From the NCBI RefSeq assembly GCF_027924405.1, contig NZ_AP026978.1, positions 3,658,001 to 3,722,000 of the forward strand: a stretch of 64,000 nt of DNA, in the 5' to 3' direction. Origin of the DNA: Nocardia sputorum. Lineage in GTDB: Bacteria; Actinomycetota; Actinomycetes; Mycobacteriales; Mycobacteriaceae. The notes under the pieces are model-generated. The model was not told the origin of the DNA. It was given only the letters and a program-made list of their open reading frames with translations, and made no database searches. Shown one piece after another: positions 1 through 8,600 of the stretch. Both the position numbers and the translations under genes were made by a program. The first letter of the stretch is position 1; every line of letters begins with the position of its first letter.

Positions 1-369
1 CCACGACAACCCACACCCCGGCGTCGAGGACGCCAACGCCAACTCCGCGTTCCGATACGCCGCCAACACCACCTCGGGAATCCCCAACGCACCGCCCACA
101 CCAGGTAGCGAAACCTCTTGCAAAGGAACCACACCCGCAAACGGCGCCACCCCCGGCGTCACCGCCCGCAACCGTCGCGGACCCTCCGCCGCCACCGGCA
201 ACAACCCCACCACCCGCGATTGTTCGCTCTCCACACCTTTGTTCGCCGCCGCCAGTACTTCTGGCGCCCGTGACGCCGACGGTGGCACCGACGCCTGCAC
301 CCCCGAACCACTCACCACCGCACCAGCAACAACCAAAGCCGAGACCGTTATCGGAGCAGATACACGCAT
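1..369 (-). CDS. Lytic murein transglycosylase, N-terminal part (gene runs off the left edge)
   Basis: The minus strand is open from an ATG at 369 to the window edge (123 codons, no stop). The product starts with a Sec-type signal peptide (basic MR, then a hydrophobic stretch ending near residue 26). A low-complexity linker follows, then at about residues 95-123 the stretch IPEVVLAAYRNAE and CGLSW. That stretch is the entry to the SLT-like catalytic domain of actinobacterial membrane-bound lytic transglycosylases, which cleave the MurNAc-GlcNAc bond of peptidoglycan outside the membrane. The catalytic glutamate would lie beyond the edge. No strong ribosome binding site precedes the ATG. The family call rests on recognising this short conserved block, so the subfamily is open. 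Confidence 0.72.
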   Translation of the reverse strand, partial: MRVSAPITVSALVVAGAVVSGSGVQASVPPSASRAPEVLAAANKGVESEQSRVVGLLPVAAEGPRRLRAVTPGVAPFAGVVPLQEVSLPGVGGALGIPEVVLAAYRNAELALASSTPGCGLSW

Positions 370-690
370 TCGGCCACACCCAATCCTCGACGTCGTCCGC
401 GTCTCGGGACGGATGCATCCGCACGGGACAACGGAGTCCTTCTGCGGGGCCGCACATTCGGCCCCTGCACGCTCCGGCAGGAGCGAACCTGCGATAACAT
501 ACGGTACACAATACCGAGGACATCGCGGGTCAGATCAGGGAAACTCGCAGTAACTTAACACTTCTCGCGACAACCCTGAATCCAGGGTACCGGCCCACGC
601 CGCCATCCGCCCGTGCCCGTTTCGCCCGTCGCTGTCTCCGATGACGACCTGCGGGTTTCCTTGACGCACGTCATCTTTCGGACGTGCGGG
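370..690. other. Intergenic region between transglycosylase promoter side and M48 gene end
   Basis: No credible gene is seen on either strand. The left part must hold the promoter and leader of the transglycosylase (minus strand); an AT-rich patch around 496-515 is the likeliest promoter element. A weak 6-bp hairpin lies at 573-588, and a better terminator hairpin at 665-688 is listed separately. Confidence 0.5.
665..688 (-). terminator. Hairpin just 3' of the M48 peptidase gene
   Basis: Perfect 8-bp inverted repeat (CGCACGTC / GACGTGCG) with an 8-base loop, starting 2 bases past the stop codon of the minus-strand peptidase gene. It has no long T tract, as is common for high-GC actinobacterial terminators. 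Confidence 0.5.
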
Positions 691-3141
691 CTATTTCTTC
701 GCGAAGTAGAGCAGCACCGACGAGGCCGGAACCACGCCGCCGCCCTCGTCGAGATGGCGGTCGGAGCCGTCCTGCGGCCGCAATCCAGGACCGAGCACCC
801 ACATTCCGCCCTCGGGAACGGTTCGGTCGAAAGCTTCCTGCCCGATCGGATGGGCCGGATACAGGACTCCGCCGTCGACGGGCGGCTTCCCGTCGACCAG
901 GATCGGTGCTCCGGCGCCCGCGCAGGTGATGCGGTCGCCTTCCACCGCGATCACCAGGGCGATTCGATACTCCGAATCCACAGCGGCCCAACCCGCCCGG
1001 GTGCCGTCGAACATCACCGACTCACCGATCTTCGGCCGGTAGCCCTCCGGCGGCACCACACGAGTCACCAGGTCACCAGGTCTGACATGCACGGTCGGGG
1101 CGCACGAGAAGAGTTGCGTGCGACAGCCTTCGTGATGCGGATCAGGGCCGTAGACCAGGCAGTCGAACCAGACCCCGGAACGCAGCGTCCCGAACGAATG
1201 GCACAGCCGCCAATTGCGGACATCCGCATTGTTCGGCACAATCGCGCGGTCGGCCGGAGACGAGGCCATCAGTGCCATCGACGTGATGTCGGCGCCCGGC
1301 CAAGCAGCGGTATGGAACCCGTACCGGCCCAAGCTGTCCACCAACAAGAAGGCCGCGAACGCGCCCGCTCCCACAGTGGCTCGAAGGCCCGTCGGCGGCT
1401 GTGGCCACTTCTCTTCCGGCGATCCCGCCCAGGGCCGCGTCTCCCGGTTCCGGTTCACCCGCCGCAGTCGCGGCGCCACCAGCAGCACCGTGAGCGCGAC
1501 GAGCGCGACCAGTCCCCAGCCGAACGACCACGGCGGAGGCTGGTGCCGCCGCATCAGCTCCTCGGTCACCCAGCTCGGTATGCCGGAGTCCGCCAACGGC
1601 AATCGCGCATAGAGGAAGTAGGCCCAGAGCAACGACGGCAACCAGGGCAGCATGAGCACGGCCGCGCCTACCGCGAGGGCGGCGACGGCGACCCGGGGCC
1701 GGTCCACCGTCGCGACGACCGGCAACCAGCTGCGTGCCGCCACGTGGAGACAGGCACTCACCGCGACGCAGCACACGGCCGTGACGTAAACCCACTGGGA
1801 TAGAAATTCCGTGGTCGAGGACCACGTATGGCCGATGGAGCCGTGCGCTACCGGGTCCAATGCCAGCACCCGTCCCAGCGCCAAACCCACCGCCAGAGCC
1901 AGGCCGTCGGCGATCGCTACCAGCCAGATATGGGTTCCGGTCCTCCGCATTTCCAGGTTGTCGGGTTGCACACGGACCCACAACGCGGTGCGCAGCGCCG
2001 CCTGCGCGAGACCGGCGGTCGCCACCAGTGTGGTCAGTGTCATCCCCACCAGCGGGGCGATCGGTGTGCGCAGCCGGGCCACCGCGGTCACCGCATCGAC
2101 CAGGTCGTAGGCGAGCATGGCGCTCGATCCGATGACGACCAGGGAAAGCGATCTCGGGGCGAGCAGTCTGCCGGGTTCGTCCAGCATTCGCCGCCTGCTC
2201 GCGGCAGACGGATGCAGGCCGAATCCGGCTCGCAGGCCGGAATACCAGGTCGACTCTGGCGGATCACCGAGCTGTCTGCGGAGCTCGACCGGGAACTTCC
2301 GCCCGGCCCGCAGATCGGCGTAGTACTCGCGCGCCCGCAGCAGTCCGTTGCGTATCACGAGCGTCGATCCCAGCAACGCGACGATGCGCCAGCCGTAGAC
2401 GAGGACGCTACCCCGATCTCCGGTCACGAGTTCGACCAGCATCCAGCAACCGAACGGGATGCCACCGAGCAGCACCAGCAGCCGCCACGTCCAGACGGCG
2501 ACATAGGCGGGATCGAGATCGCGATTGCGGATGTGGGCCAATTCGTGTGAGACCACCGCGTCCACCGCGCCGTCGTCGGCCCCGCGCTGCCATCGCCGCA
2601 CGAGACCGCGGCTCAGGACGATATAGCGCCGCCCGTACCGGCCGAAGGCCCGGCCACCGACGCGGTAGTCGACCGGATCGAGCAGGAACCGCACGTCGGT
2701 GTCCGCGGCCAGAGAGGTCAGTTTCGAGGCCAGCGTGGGGAATTCGCCGACGGGGAACGCGATCAACCTGCGCCACCGGATATGCCGTGACGGCCACAGC
2801 CAGTAGGCCAGCGCCGTGCAGACTCCCAGCACGACGACGGCGAGCATCGCGATCAGCGCCGCGGTCGCGCCGACCCGGCTGGAGCAGGACCCGACCGTCG
2901 CGGCGAAGGTGGCGCCGTCGGCCGGGGCGGCCTGCACGGCGCTATCGATCTCCGCCTCCGCCCCGCCGAGGGCGGTGACCAGCGCACGGACGCACTGCTC
3001 GGTCGCGAGCCGGTACGGCGTGCCGAGCACGGCGCCCGCGATCACCTGCCAGCAGTTCCACATGGTCGCCGCGGCGGCGAGAGCCAGTACCGCGAAACGC
3101 AGGGTCGTACCGGAACCGAACGCTTCCGGGGCGGGCCGCAT
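691..3141 (-). CDS. Membrane-embedded M48 family zinc metallopeptidase
   Basis: Protein of 816 residues. A zinc-peptidase motif HELAH lies at about residues 199-203, in the context VVSHELAHIRNRD, typical of M48 (HtpX/Ste24-type) and BlaR-like integral membrane peptidases. Hydrophobic segments flank it: one near residues 15-35, one near 85-105, two after the zinc motif, and several more between about 320 and 560. The C-terminal 250 residues look soluble and contain paired cysteines (for example CAPTVHV and ITCAGAG), so they may be extracytoplasmic. The start is the ATG at 3141, which overlaps the stop of the upstream gene (ATGA), so the two are translationally coupled. The length is well above the roughly 290 residues of HtpX, so the C-terminal half is an added domain I do not recognise. 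The substrate is unknown; membrane protein quality control is the family role. Confidence 0.75.
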   Translation of the reverse strand: MRPAPEAFGSGTTLRFAVLALAAAATMWNCWQVIAGAVLGTPYRLATEQCVRALVTALGGAEAEIDSAVQAAPADGATFAATVGSCSSRVGATAALIAMLAVVVLGVCTALAYWLWPSRHIRWRRLIAFPVGEFPTLASKLTSLAADTDVRFLLDPVDYRVGGRAFGRYGRRYIVLSRGLVRRWQRGADDGAVDAVVSHELAHIRNRDLDPAYVAVWTWRLLVLLGGIPFGCWMLVELVTGDRGSVLVYGWRIVALLGSTLVIRNGLLRAREYYADLRAGRKFPVELRRQLGDPPESTWYSGLRAGFGLHPSAASRRRMLDEPGRLLAPRSLSLVVIGSSAMLAYDLVDAVTAVARLRTPIAPLVGMTLTTLVATAGLAQAALRTALWVRVQPDNLEMRRTGTHIWLVAIADGLALAVGLALGRVLALDPVAHGSIGHTWSSTTEFLSQWVYVTAVCCVAVSACLHVAARSWLPVVATVDRPRVAVAALAVGAAVLMLPWLPSLLWAYFLYARLPLADSGIPSWVTEELMRRHQPPPWSFGWGLVALVALTVLLVAPRLRRVNRNRETRPWAGSPEEKWPQPPTGLRATVGAGAFAAFLLVDSLGRYGFHTAAWPGADITSMALMASSPADRAIVPNNADVRNWRLCHSFGTLRSGVWFDCLVYGPDPHHEGCRTQLFSCAPTVHVRPGDLVTRVVPPEGYRPKIGESVMFDGTRAGWAAVDSEYRIALVIAVEGDRITCAGAGAPILVDGKPPVDGGVLYPAHPIGQEAFDRTVPEGGMWVLGPGLRPQDGSDRHLDEGGGVVPASSVLLYFAKK

Positions 3142-3596
3142 CAGCGCGGCGGATCCTCCGGCGCGGCCAGCTCGCCGATGATCGCGCCCGCCAACAGATT
3201 CGCCTGCTGATCGGTCATCCCGTAGGCGAGGATCGCGCGCCGCGCGGCGTCCCGGGTGGTGTTGAGCTGCTCGGCGGTCAGGGGCTCCGACGGCACCGCT
3301 TCGCGACGCCGCCGCCATGGCAGCCGGCTGCGCAGACCGCGCGCGGTGCGTTTGCCGGAATATTCCAGCAGCGCGTCCACCGCGCCCTTGGTGGCGGCCA
3401 GCACCGCGACCGTCACGACCGCCTCCACCGCACCGACCCCGAAGCCGAGCAACTCGTCGGGACTCGGGCCACGCCTGCGCGCCGCGTACGCCGCGGCGGT
3501 GGCGTCGAACAACGGCAACTCCTCCGGCGCGTGCTCGGCGACGACCGACCGCGACACCGCCACGACGTCGATCGGTTCCGCATCCGCGATACTCAA
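3141..3596 (-). CDS. Small protein with one membrane segment, coupled to the M48 peptidase
   Basis: A 151-residue product if translation starts at TTG 3596, which has GAGGGGG about 7 bases upstream. An in-frame ATG at 3698 exists but lacks such a site, and the extra N-terminus looks non-coding. The middle of the protein (GFGVGAVEAVVTVAVLAATKG) is a glycine/valine-rich hydrophobic segment. It is followed by a very basic stretch and a soluble C-terminus rich in A, L and Q. Its stop codon overlaps the start of the peptidase gene (ATGA), so it is very probably a partner, regulator or anchoring subunit of that peptidase. I do not recognise the family. Confidence 0.6.
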   Translation of the reverse strand: MSIADAEPIDVVAVSRSVVAEHAPEELPLFDATAAAYAARRRGPSPDELLGFGVGAVEAVVTVAVLAATKGAVDALLEYSGKRTARGLRSRLPWRRRREAVPSEPLTAEQLNTTRDAARRAILAYGMTDQQANLLAGAIIGELAAPEDPPR

Positions 3597-3781
3597 CGCA
3601 CTACCCCCTCGGCGTCGGCTGTTGGTCGAGAACCATTCTGCACGACGGCAGTACCCGATCCTCGTGGCACGCTGTTCTCGCGGCAGGAGAGTCTCCACGC
3701 GGCGACTTCCGATAGCCTGCGTCGTCGACGAGGGGTGTGGGGGACGGCAGTCCGAGCTCGAAGACCAACAGCGACAACAGG

Positions 3782-4909
3782 ATGAGTGGGCGACTCGTGC
3801 TAATCGACAGTTCTACCGGCCGGATGGTGGCGAGATCCGCGACCGCGGGCACCAGCGGCGACCGACCGGCGCGCGGCAGCGAGTACGCGGTGTTGTTGCG
3901 CCGAGTGCGCCATGCCGGGCTGCTGGATCGGCAGTCGCGGTATTACCTCTGGAAGAGCGCGGTCACCGTGGGGGCGTACGTGGCCGGGTGGGCGGCGTTC
4001 CTCGTCATCGGCAACTCGTGGTGGCAACTGGGCGTCGCCGCGTTCTTGGCGGTGGTGTTCGCGCAGATCGCCTTCCTCGGGCATGACGCCGGGCACCGGC
4101 AGATCTTCGCCGGTCGGCGGGCCAATTATTGGTACGGTGTGATCGCGGGCAATCTCGGTATCGGGGTGAGCATCGGCTGGTGGGTCAGCAATCACAATCG
4201 CCACCACGCACACCCCAACACCGAGGGTTCCGACCCCGACGTGATGGGGGTGCTGGCCCATTCCGGCGATCGAGCGCGGACCGGCAGAGGTTTCCGGCGG
4301 GTGATCTTCCGCTATCAAGCCTGGCTGTTCTTTCCGATGCTGTTGCTCGAGGCCGGCAGTCTGCACTTCGCGAGTGTGCGTGCGGTGCTGCGCTGGAAGA
4401 TCCCCCACCGCGGCTGGGAGGCTGCGCTGTTGGCCGCGCACGCCGCCGGGTACCTCGCCGCGGTCTTGCTGGTCTTGCCGCCCGGTAAAGCGGTCGTCTT
4501 CATCGCTGTGCAGCAGGGCCTGTTCGGGTTCTACATGGGCTGCACCTTCGCACCCAACCACAAGGGGATGGAAGTGCTGGCCGAAGGCTCATCGGTCGAC
4601 TTCCTCCGCCGTCAAGTGCTCACCTCCCGCAACGTCCGCGGCGGCCGACTCGTCGACGCCGCCCTCGGCGGGTTGAACTACCAGATCGAGCACCACCTGT
4701 TCCCGTCCATGCCGCGACCCAACCTGCGCCGGGCCAAGCCGATGGTCGAACAGTTCTGCGTCGAGCTCGAGCTGCCCTACTGCGAGACCAGCCTCCTCGA
4801 CTCCTACCGCCGAGCACTGCACCACCTCGACACCGTCGGCCGGCTCGCCCGCCCGCTGCCTGCTGCCGTAGCCGGCAGTGCGGCAGCTGAACAGCGACGT
4901 GGCGGCTGA
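3782..4909 (+). CDS. Membrane fatty acid desaturase (FADS-like, acyl-lipid or acyl-CoA)
   Basis: The three histidine boxes of membrane di-iron desaturases are all present: HDAGH, then HNRHH, then QIEHH near the C-terminus. The QxxHH form of the third box is seen in acyl-lipid / front-end desaturases and in the mycobacterial DesA3-like group. Hydrophobic segments lie between boxes, as expected for a four-helix membrane di-iron enzyme that inserts a double bond using O2 and an electron donor. No redox partner gene is adjacent. The start is uncertain: ATG 3782 was chosen because GTG 3737 has its purine run directly abutting it, and ATG 3824 is a shorter alternative. It is a single-gene unit ending at a strong bidirectional hairpin. 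Substrate position and chain length cannot be read from sequence. Confidence 0.85.
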   Translation: MSGRLVLIDSSTGRMVARSATAGTSGDRPARGSEYAVLLRRVRHAGLLDRQSRYYLWKSAVTVGAYVAGWAAFLVIGNSWWQLGVAAFLAVVFAQIAFLGHDAGHRQIFAGRRANYWYGVIAGNLGIGVSIGWWVSNHNRHHAHPNTEGSDPDVMGVLAHSGDRARTGRGFRRVIFRYQAWLFFPMLLLEAGSLHFASVRAVLRWKIPHRGWEAALLAAHAAGYLAAVLLVLPPGKAVVFIAVQQGLFGFYMGCTFAPNHKGMEVLAEGSSVDFLRRQVLTSRNVRGGRLVDAALGGLNYQIEHHLFPSMPRPNLRRAKPMVEQFCVELELPYCETSLLDSYRRALHHLDTVGRLARPLPAAVAGSAAAEQRRGG

Positions 4910-4970
4910 GCCTGGCTACCGCAGCCGGGGGAAGCATGCGGCACCCGGTGATCCCGACGGCCGGACGACA

Positions 4971-5000
4971 ATGGGCCTTGCCGGTGTCGGCAAGGCCCAT
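4971..5000. terminator. Bidirectional terminator between convergent genes
   Basis: Perfect 13-bp inverted repeat (arms 4971-4983 and 4988-5000, loop GTGT), followed by TTT on the plus strand. It sits between the end of the desaturase gene (4909) and the end of the minus-strand secreted protein gene (5020). Confidence 0.85.
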
Positions 5001-5019
5001 TTTCCGACCGCTCGATCCG

Positions 5020-5325
5020 CTATTGCGTCGGCACCGGTCCGCATTCCTTGGCCATCAAGTCGGGCAGGTGAGCCCATCCGGACGTGCAGCTCACGACCTC
5101 GCCGCCGTTCACCACGAACGGCTGCGTGATCTCTCCGCTCATCGGCGCGCCATTGGCTGCCGTGCAGTCCATGGCGCTTACCCTGCCCTCCCATACCGGC
5201 GAATGGGACGAACAGTTGTAGCTCCACATCTCCTGCGCGGAGACGGTCGGCGGGCAGAACAACAGCGCCGCCGCGGCGGCGAGGAAGGGGGGAAGGCCGA
5301 GACGAACGAGGCGTGTGGCATTCAT
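5020..5325 (-). CDS. Small secreted cysteine-containing protein
   Basis: The 101-residue product starts at ATG 5325 with a good AGGAGA site upstream. A Sec signal peptide covers about residues 1-30 and ends at a plausible cleavage site after VSA. The mature part is about 70 residues with four cysteines, consistent with two disulfides after export. It lacks a lipobox. No known family is recognised; small secreted proteins of this type are common in Nocardia and Mycobacterium. It is convergent with the desaturase and divergent from the acyl-CoA carboxylase. Confidence 0.7.
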   Translation of the reverse strand: MNATRLVRLGLPPFLAAAAALLFCPPTVSAQEMWSYNCSSHSPVWEGRVSAMDCTAANGAPMSGEITQPFVVNGGEVVSCTSGWAHLPDLMAKECGPVPTQ

Positions 5326-5672
5326 GACGATCTCCTTGTCCTGGTTCCGTGCGGTCTGAATCGGTCACCGTCCCGGACGGGCTGTCCGAGCGGTCGCGAG
5401 CAGAAACTGCGTGGTTGCTCAGGAGAGAACGTGCACACTGCGAGTGGAACGATACGCAGGGGTCGCGGGGCCGGGCGCGGAATGCCGACGGCTGTGATCA
5501 TCCGGATATGCGGCCGCCCATGGACGCCTCGAGCGACGCTTTTCGAACTCTACGTGCGGGTAACACCCGCACGCTATGTAGATATCTGGGATAAAGGTGC
5601 ACACTACGCGAGACCGGGGCTCACAAGCCTCGCCCGATCGGGCCACTGCTGAGGAGAGGAAGGAACCGGCGA
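5326..5672. promoter_or_regulatory. Divergent promoter region with a 9-bp perfect inverted repeat
   Basis: No gene is visible in this stretch between two divergent start codons. A perfect inverted repeat, CGTGCGGGT-AAC-ACCCGCACG, lies at 5553-5573, about 100 bases upstream of the carboxylase start. It could be an operator or a leader hairpin. The word GTGCACACT occurs twice, at 5431 and 5597. An AT-rich patch (TATGTAGATAT) at about 5576-5586 could hold the promoter -10 for the carboxylase. Confidence 0.4.
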
Positions 5673-8600
5673 GTGTTCAGCCGCATAGCCATCGTGAACC
5701 GAGGAGAGGCCGCCATGCGCCTCATCCACGCCGTCCGAGATCTGGCTGCGGAGACCGCGCTGCCGATCGAAACCGTCGCGCTGCACACCGATGTGGACCG
5801 CAGCGCGACGTTCGTGCGGGAAGCCGATATCGCCTATGACCTGGGACCGGCCTCCGAGCGCCCGTACCTGGACCTCAAGGCGCTCGAACGCGCGCTGGTC
5901 TCCACCGGCGCGGATGCCGCCTGGGTCGGCTGGGGCTTCGTCGCGGAGGACCCGGCGTTCGCGGAGCTGTGCGAACAGATCGGCGTCACCTTCATCGGTC
6001 CCAGCCCGGAGGCCATGCGCAAGCTCGGCGACAAGATCGGCGCCAAGCTGATCGCCGAGGAGGTCGGGGTGCCGGTCGCACCCTGGAGCCGCGGCCCGGT
6101 CGAGACCGTGGACGCCGCGCTGGCGTCGGCCGCCGAGATCGGCTACCCGCTGATGCTCAAGGCCACCGCGGGCGGCGGCGGGCGCGGTATCCGGGTGATC
6201 ACGAACGAGGCCGAACTCGTCGACGCCTACGAGCGCACCCGGCAGGAGGCCGCCCGGGCCTTCGGCAGTGGCGTGGTCTTCCTGGAACGGCTGGTCACCG
6301 GCGCCCGGCACGTCGAGGTCCAGGTCATCGCCGACGGCCAGGGGACCGCGTGGGCGCTGGGCGTCCGGGACTGCTCGGTGCAGCGGCGCAATCAGAAGAT
6401 CATCGAGGAGTCCGCGTCGCCGGTGCTGCGCCCGGAGCAGGCCGCCGAGCTCAAAGCCTCGGCCGAGCGGCTGGCGATCGCGGTGGGCTATCGCGGGGCG
6501 GCGACCGTCGAGTTCCTCTACCACCCCGGTGACGAGCTGTTCGCGTTTCTCGAGGTCAACACCCGCCTGCAGGTGGAGCACCCGATCACCGAGTACACGA
6601 CCGGTTTCGACCTCGTCCGCGCCCAGTTGCTGGTGGCTTCCGGAGGGAAGCTCGAGGGCGAACCCCCGGCCGAGCGCGGGCACGCCATCGAGGCCCGGCT
6701 CAACGCCGAGGATCCCGACCGCGACTTCGCGCCCGCCCCGGGCCGCATCGCGCGCCTCGACCTGCCGGCCGGCCCGGGCATCCGCGTCGACACCGGCGTC
6801 AGCGAGGGCGACACGATTCCCGCCGACTTCGACTCGATGATCGCCAAGATCATCGCCTACGGCCGTGACCGTGACGAAGCGCTGGGCAGGCTGCGCCGGG
6901 CGGTGGCACAGACCAGGGTGGTCATCGAGGGCGGCGCGACGAACAAGAGTTTCGTGCTCGACCTGCTCAATCAGCCCGAGGTGATCGACGCCAGCGCCGA
7001 CACCGGCTGGATCGACCGCGTCCGCGGCGAGGGCAGACTGGTCTCGCACCGCCACTCGGCCGTCGCGCTGGCCGCCGCCGCCATCGATGCCTACGAGGAG
7101 GAAGAGCGCGTCCAGCGGCACCGGTTGCTTTCCACGGCCTCCGGCGGACGTCCTCAGGTGCAGCACGAGAGCGGCAGGCCGCTCGACTTGAAGCTGCGCG
7201 GCGCGGGCTACCGCGTGCGCGTCGCGCGCATCGGCGCCCATCGGTTCCGGATCGGGATCGAGGCGGGCGGTGATCTCCGCACCGCCGACGTCGATCTCGA
7301 GCGCTTCGATCGGCACACCGGGCACATCGTGGTCAATGGCACCCGCTACCGCTTGACCACCGGCACCCACGGGCCGATCCACCTGATCGACGTCGACGGC
7401 GTGACCCACCGGATCAGCCGCGACGAGGGCGGTGTGGTCCGCTCCCCCGCTCCCGCGCTGGTCGTCGCGACACCGCTGGAAGTCGGCGCCGAAGTCGAGG
7501 CGGGTGCGCCGGTGCTCGTGCTGGAGAGCATGAAGATGGAGACGGTGCTGCGCGCGCCGTTCCGCGCTCGGTTGAAGGAGTGCAGTGTCTCCGTCGGCAC
7601 CCAGGTGGAGACCGGTGCGCCGCTGCTGCGGCTGGAGCCGCTCGCCGAGGACGACGAGGCCGAGGACACCGCGGTGACCGAGTCCGTGGAGCTGGACCTG
7701 CCCGGCGAGCCCGCGCACACCCAGCCGCACGAGCGCACCGCCCGCGGTCAGCAGGACTTGCGCAGTCTGCTGCTCGGCTTCGACGTCGACCCGCACGACG
7801 AGCGCCGGGTGCTCGACGATTACCTCACCGCACGCCGGGCCGCCATCGCGGACAACCGCAGGCCGCTGGCCGAGGAACTCGAGCTCGTGCAGGTGTTCGC
7901 CGACCTCGCCGAACTGACCCACAACTGGTCGTGGGACGAGGACGGTGGCCAAGGCCACGTGCACAGCGCCCGCGAATACTTCCACACCTACCTGCAGAGC
8001 CTCGACGTGGAGCGGGCCGGGCTGCCGGAGTCGTATCGGACCAAACTCGCAAAGGCGCTCGAGCACTACGGGGTCACCGATCTGGAGCGCACCCCCGACC
8101 TCGAAGCCGCGGTCTTCCGGATCTTCCTCGCCCAGCAACGCCCGTCCGACACCGTCGAGGTCATCACCACACTGCTGCGCGAGTGGCTGCAGGAGCCGGT
8201 GCCGGACCGGGCGCTGCGCGAGCCCGTCGGTCTCGTGCTGGAGCGGCTCGTGGCCACGACGCAGGTGCGTTTCCCCGTCATCGCCGACCTCACCCGCGGT
8301 CTGGTGTTCGCCTGGTACGGCCAGCCGTTGCTGCGGCGCAATCGGGCCCGCGTCTACACCAACGTCCGCAGGCACCTGCGGCATCTGGACGCGAACCCGG
8401 GCGCCCCGGATCGGGCCGAGCGCATCTCCGACATGGTGCGCAGCACCGAACCGCTGGTGCGACTGCTCGGCCAGCGCCTGGAACGCGGCTACCCGGACCA
8501 CACGGTCATGCTGGAGGTGCTCACCCGCCGGTACTACGGCAACAAGGGCCTCACCGACGTTCGCACCCATGAGGAGGGCGGCTGCACGTTCGTGATCGCC

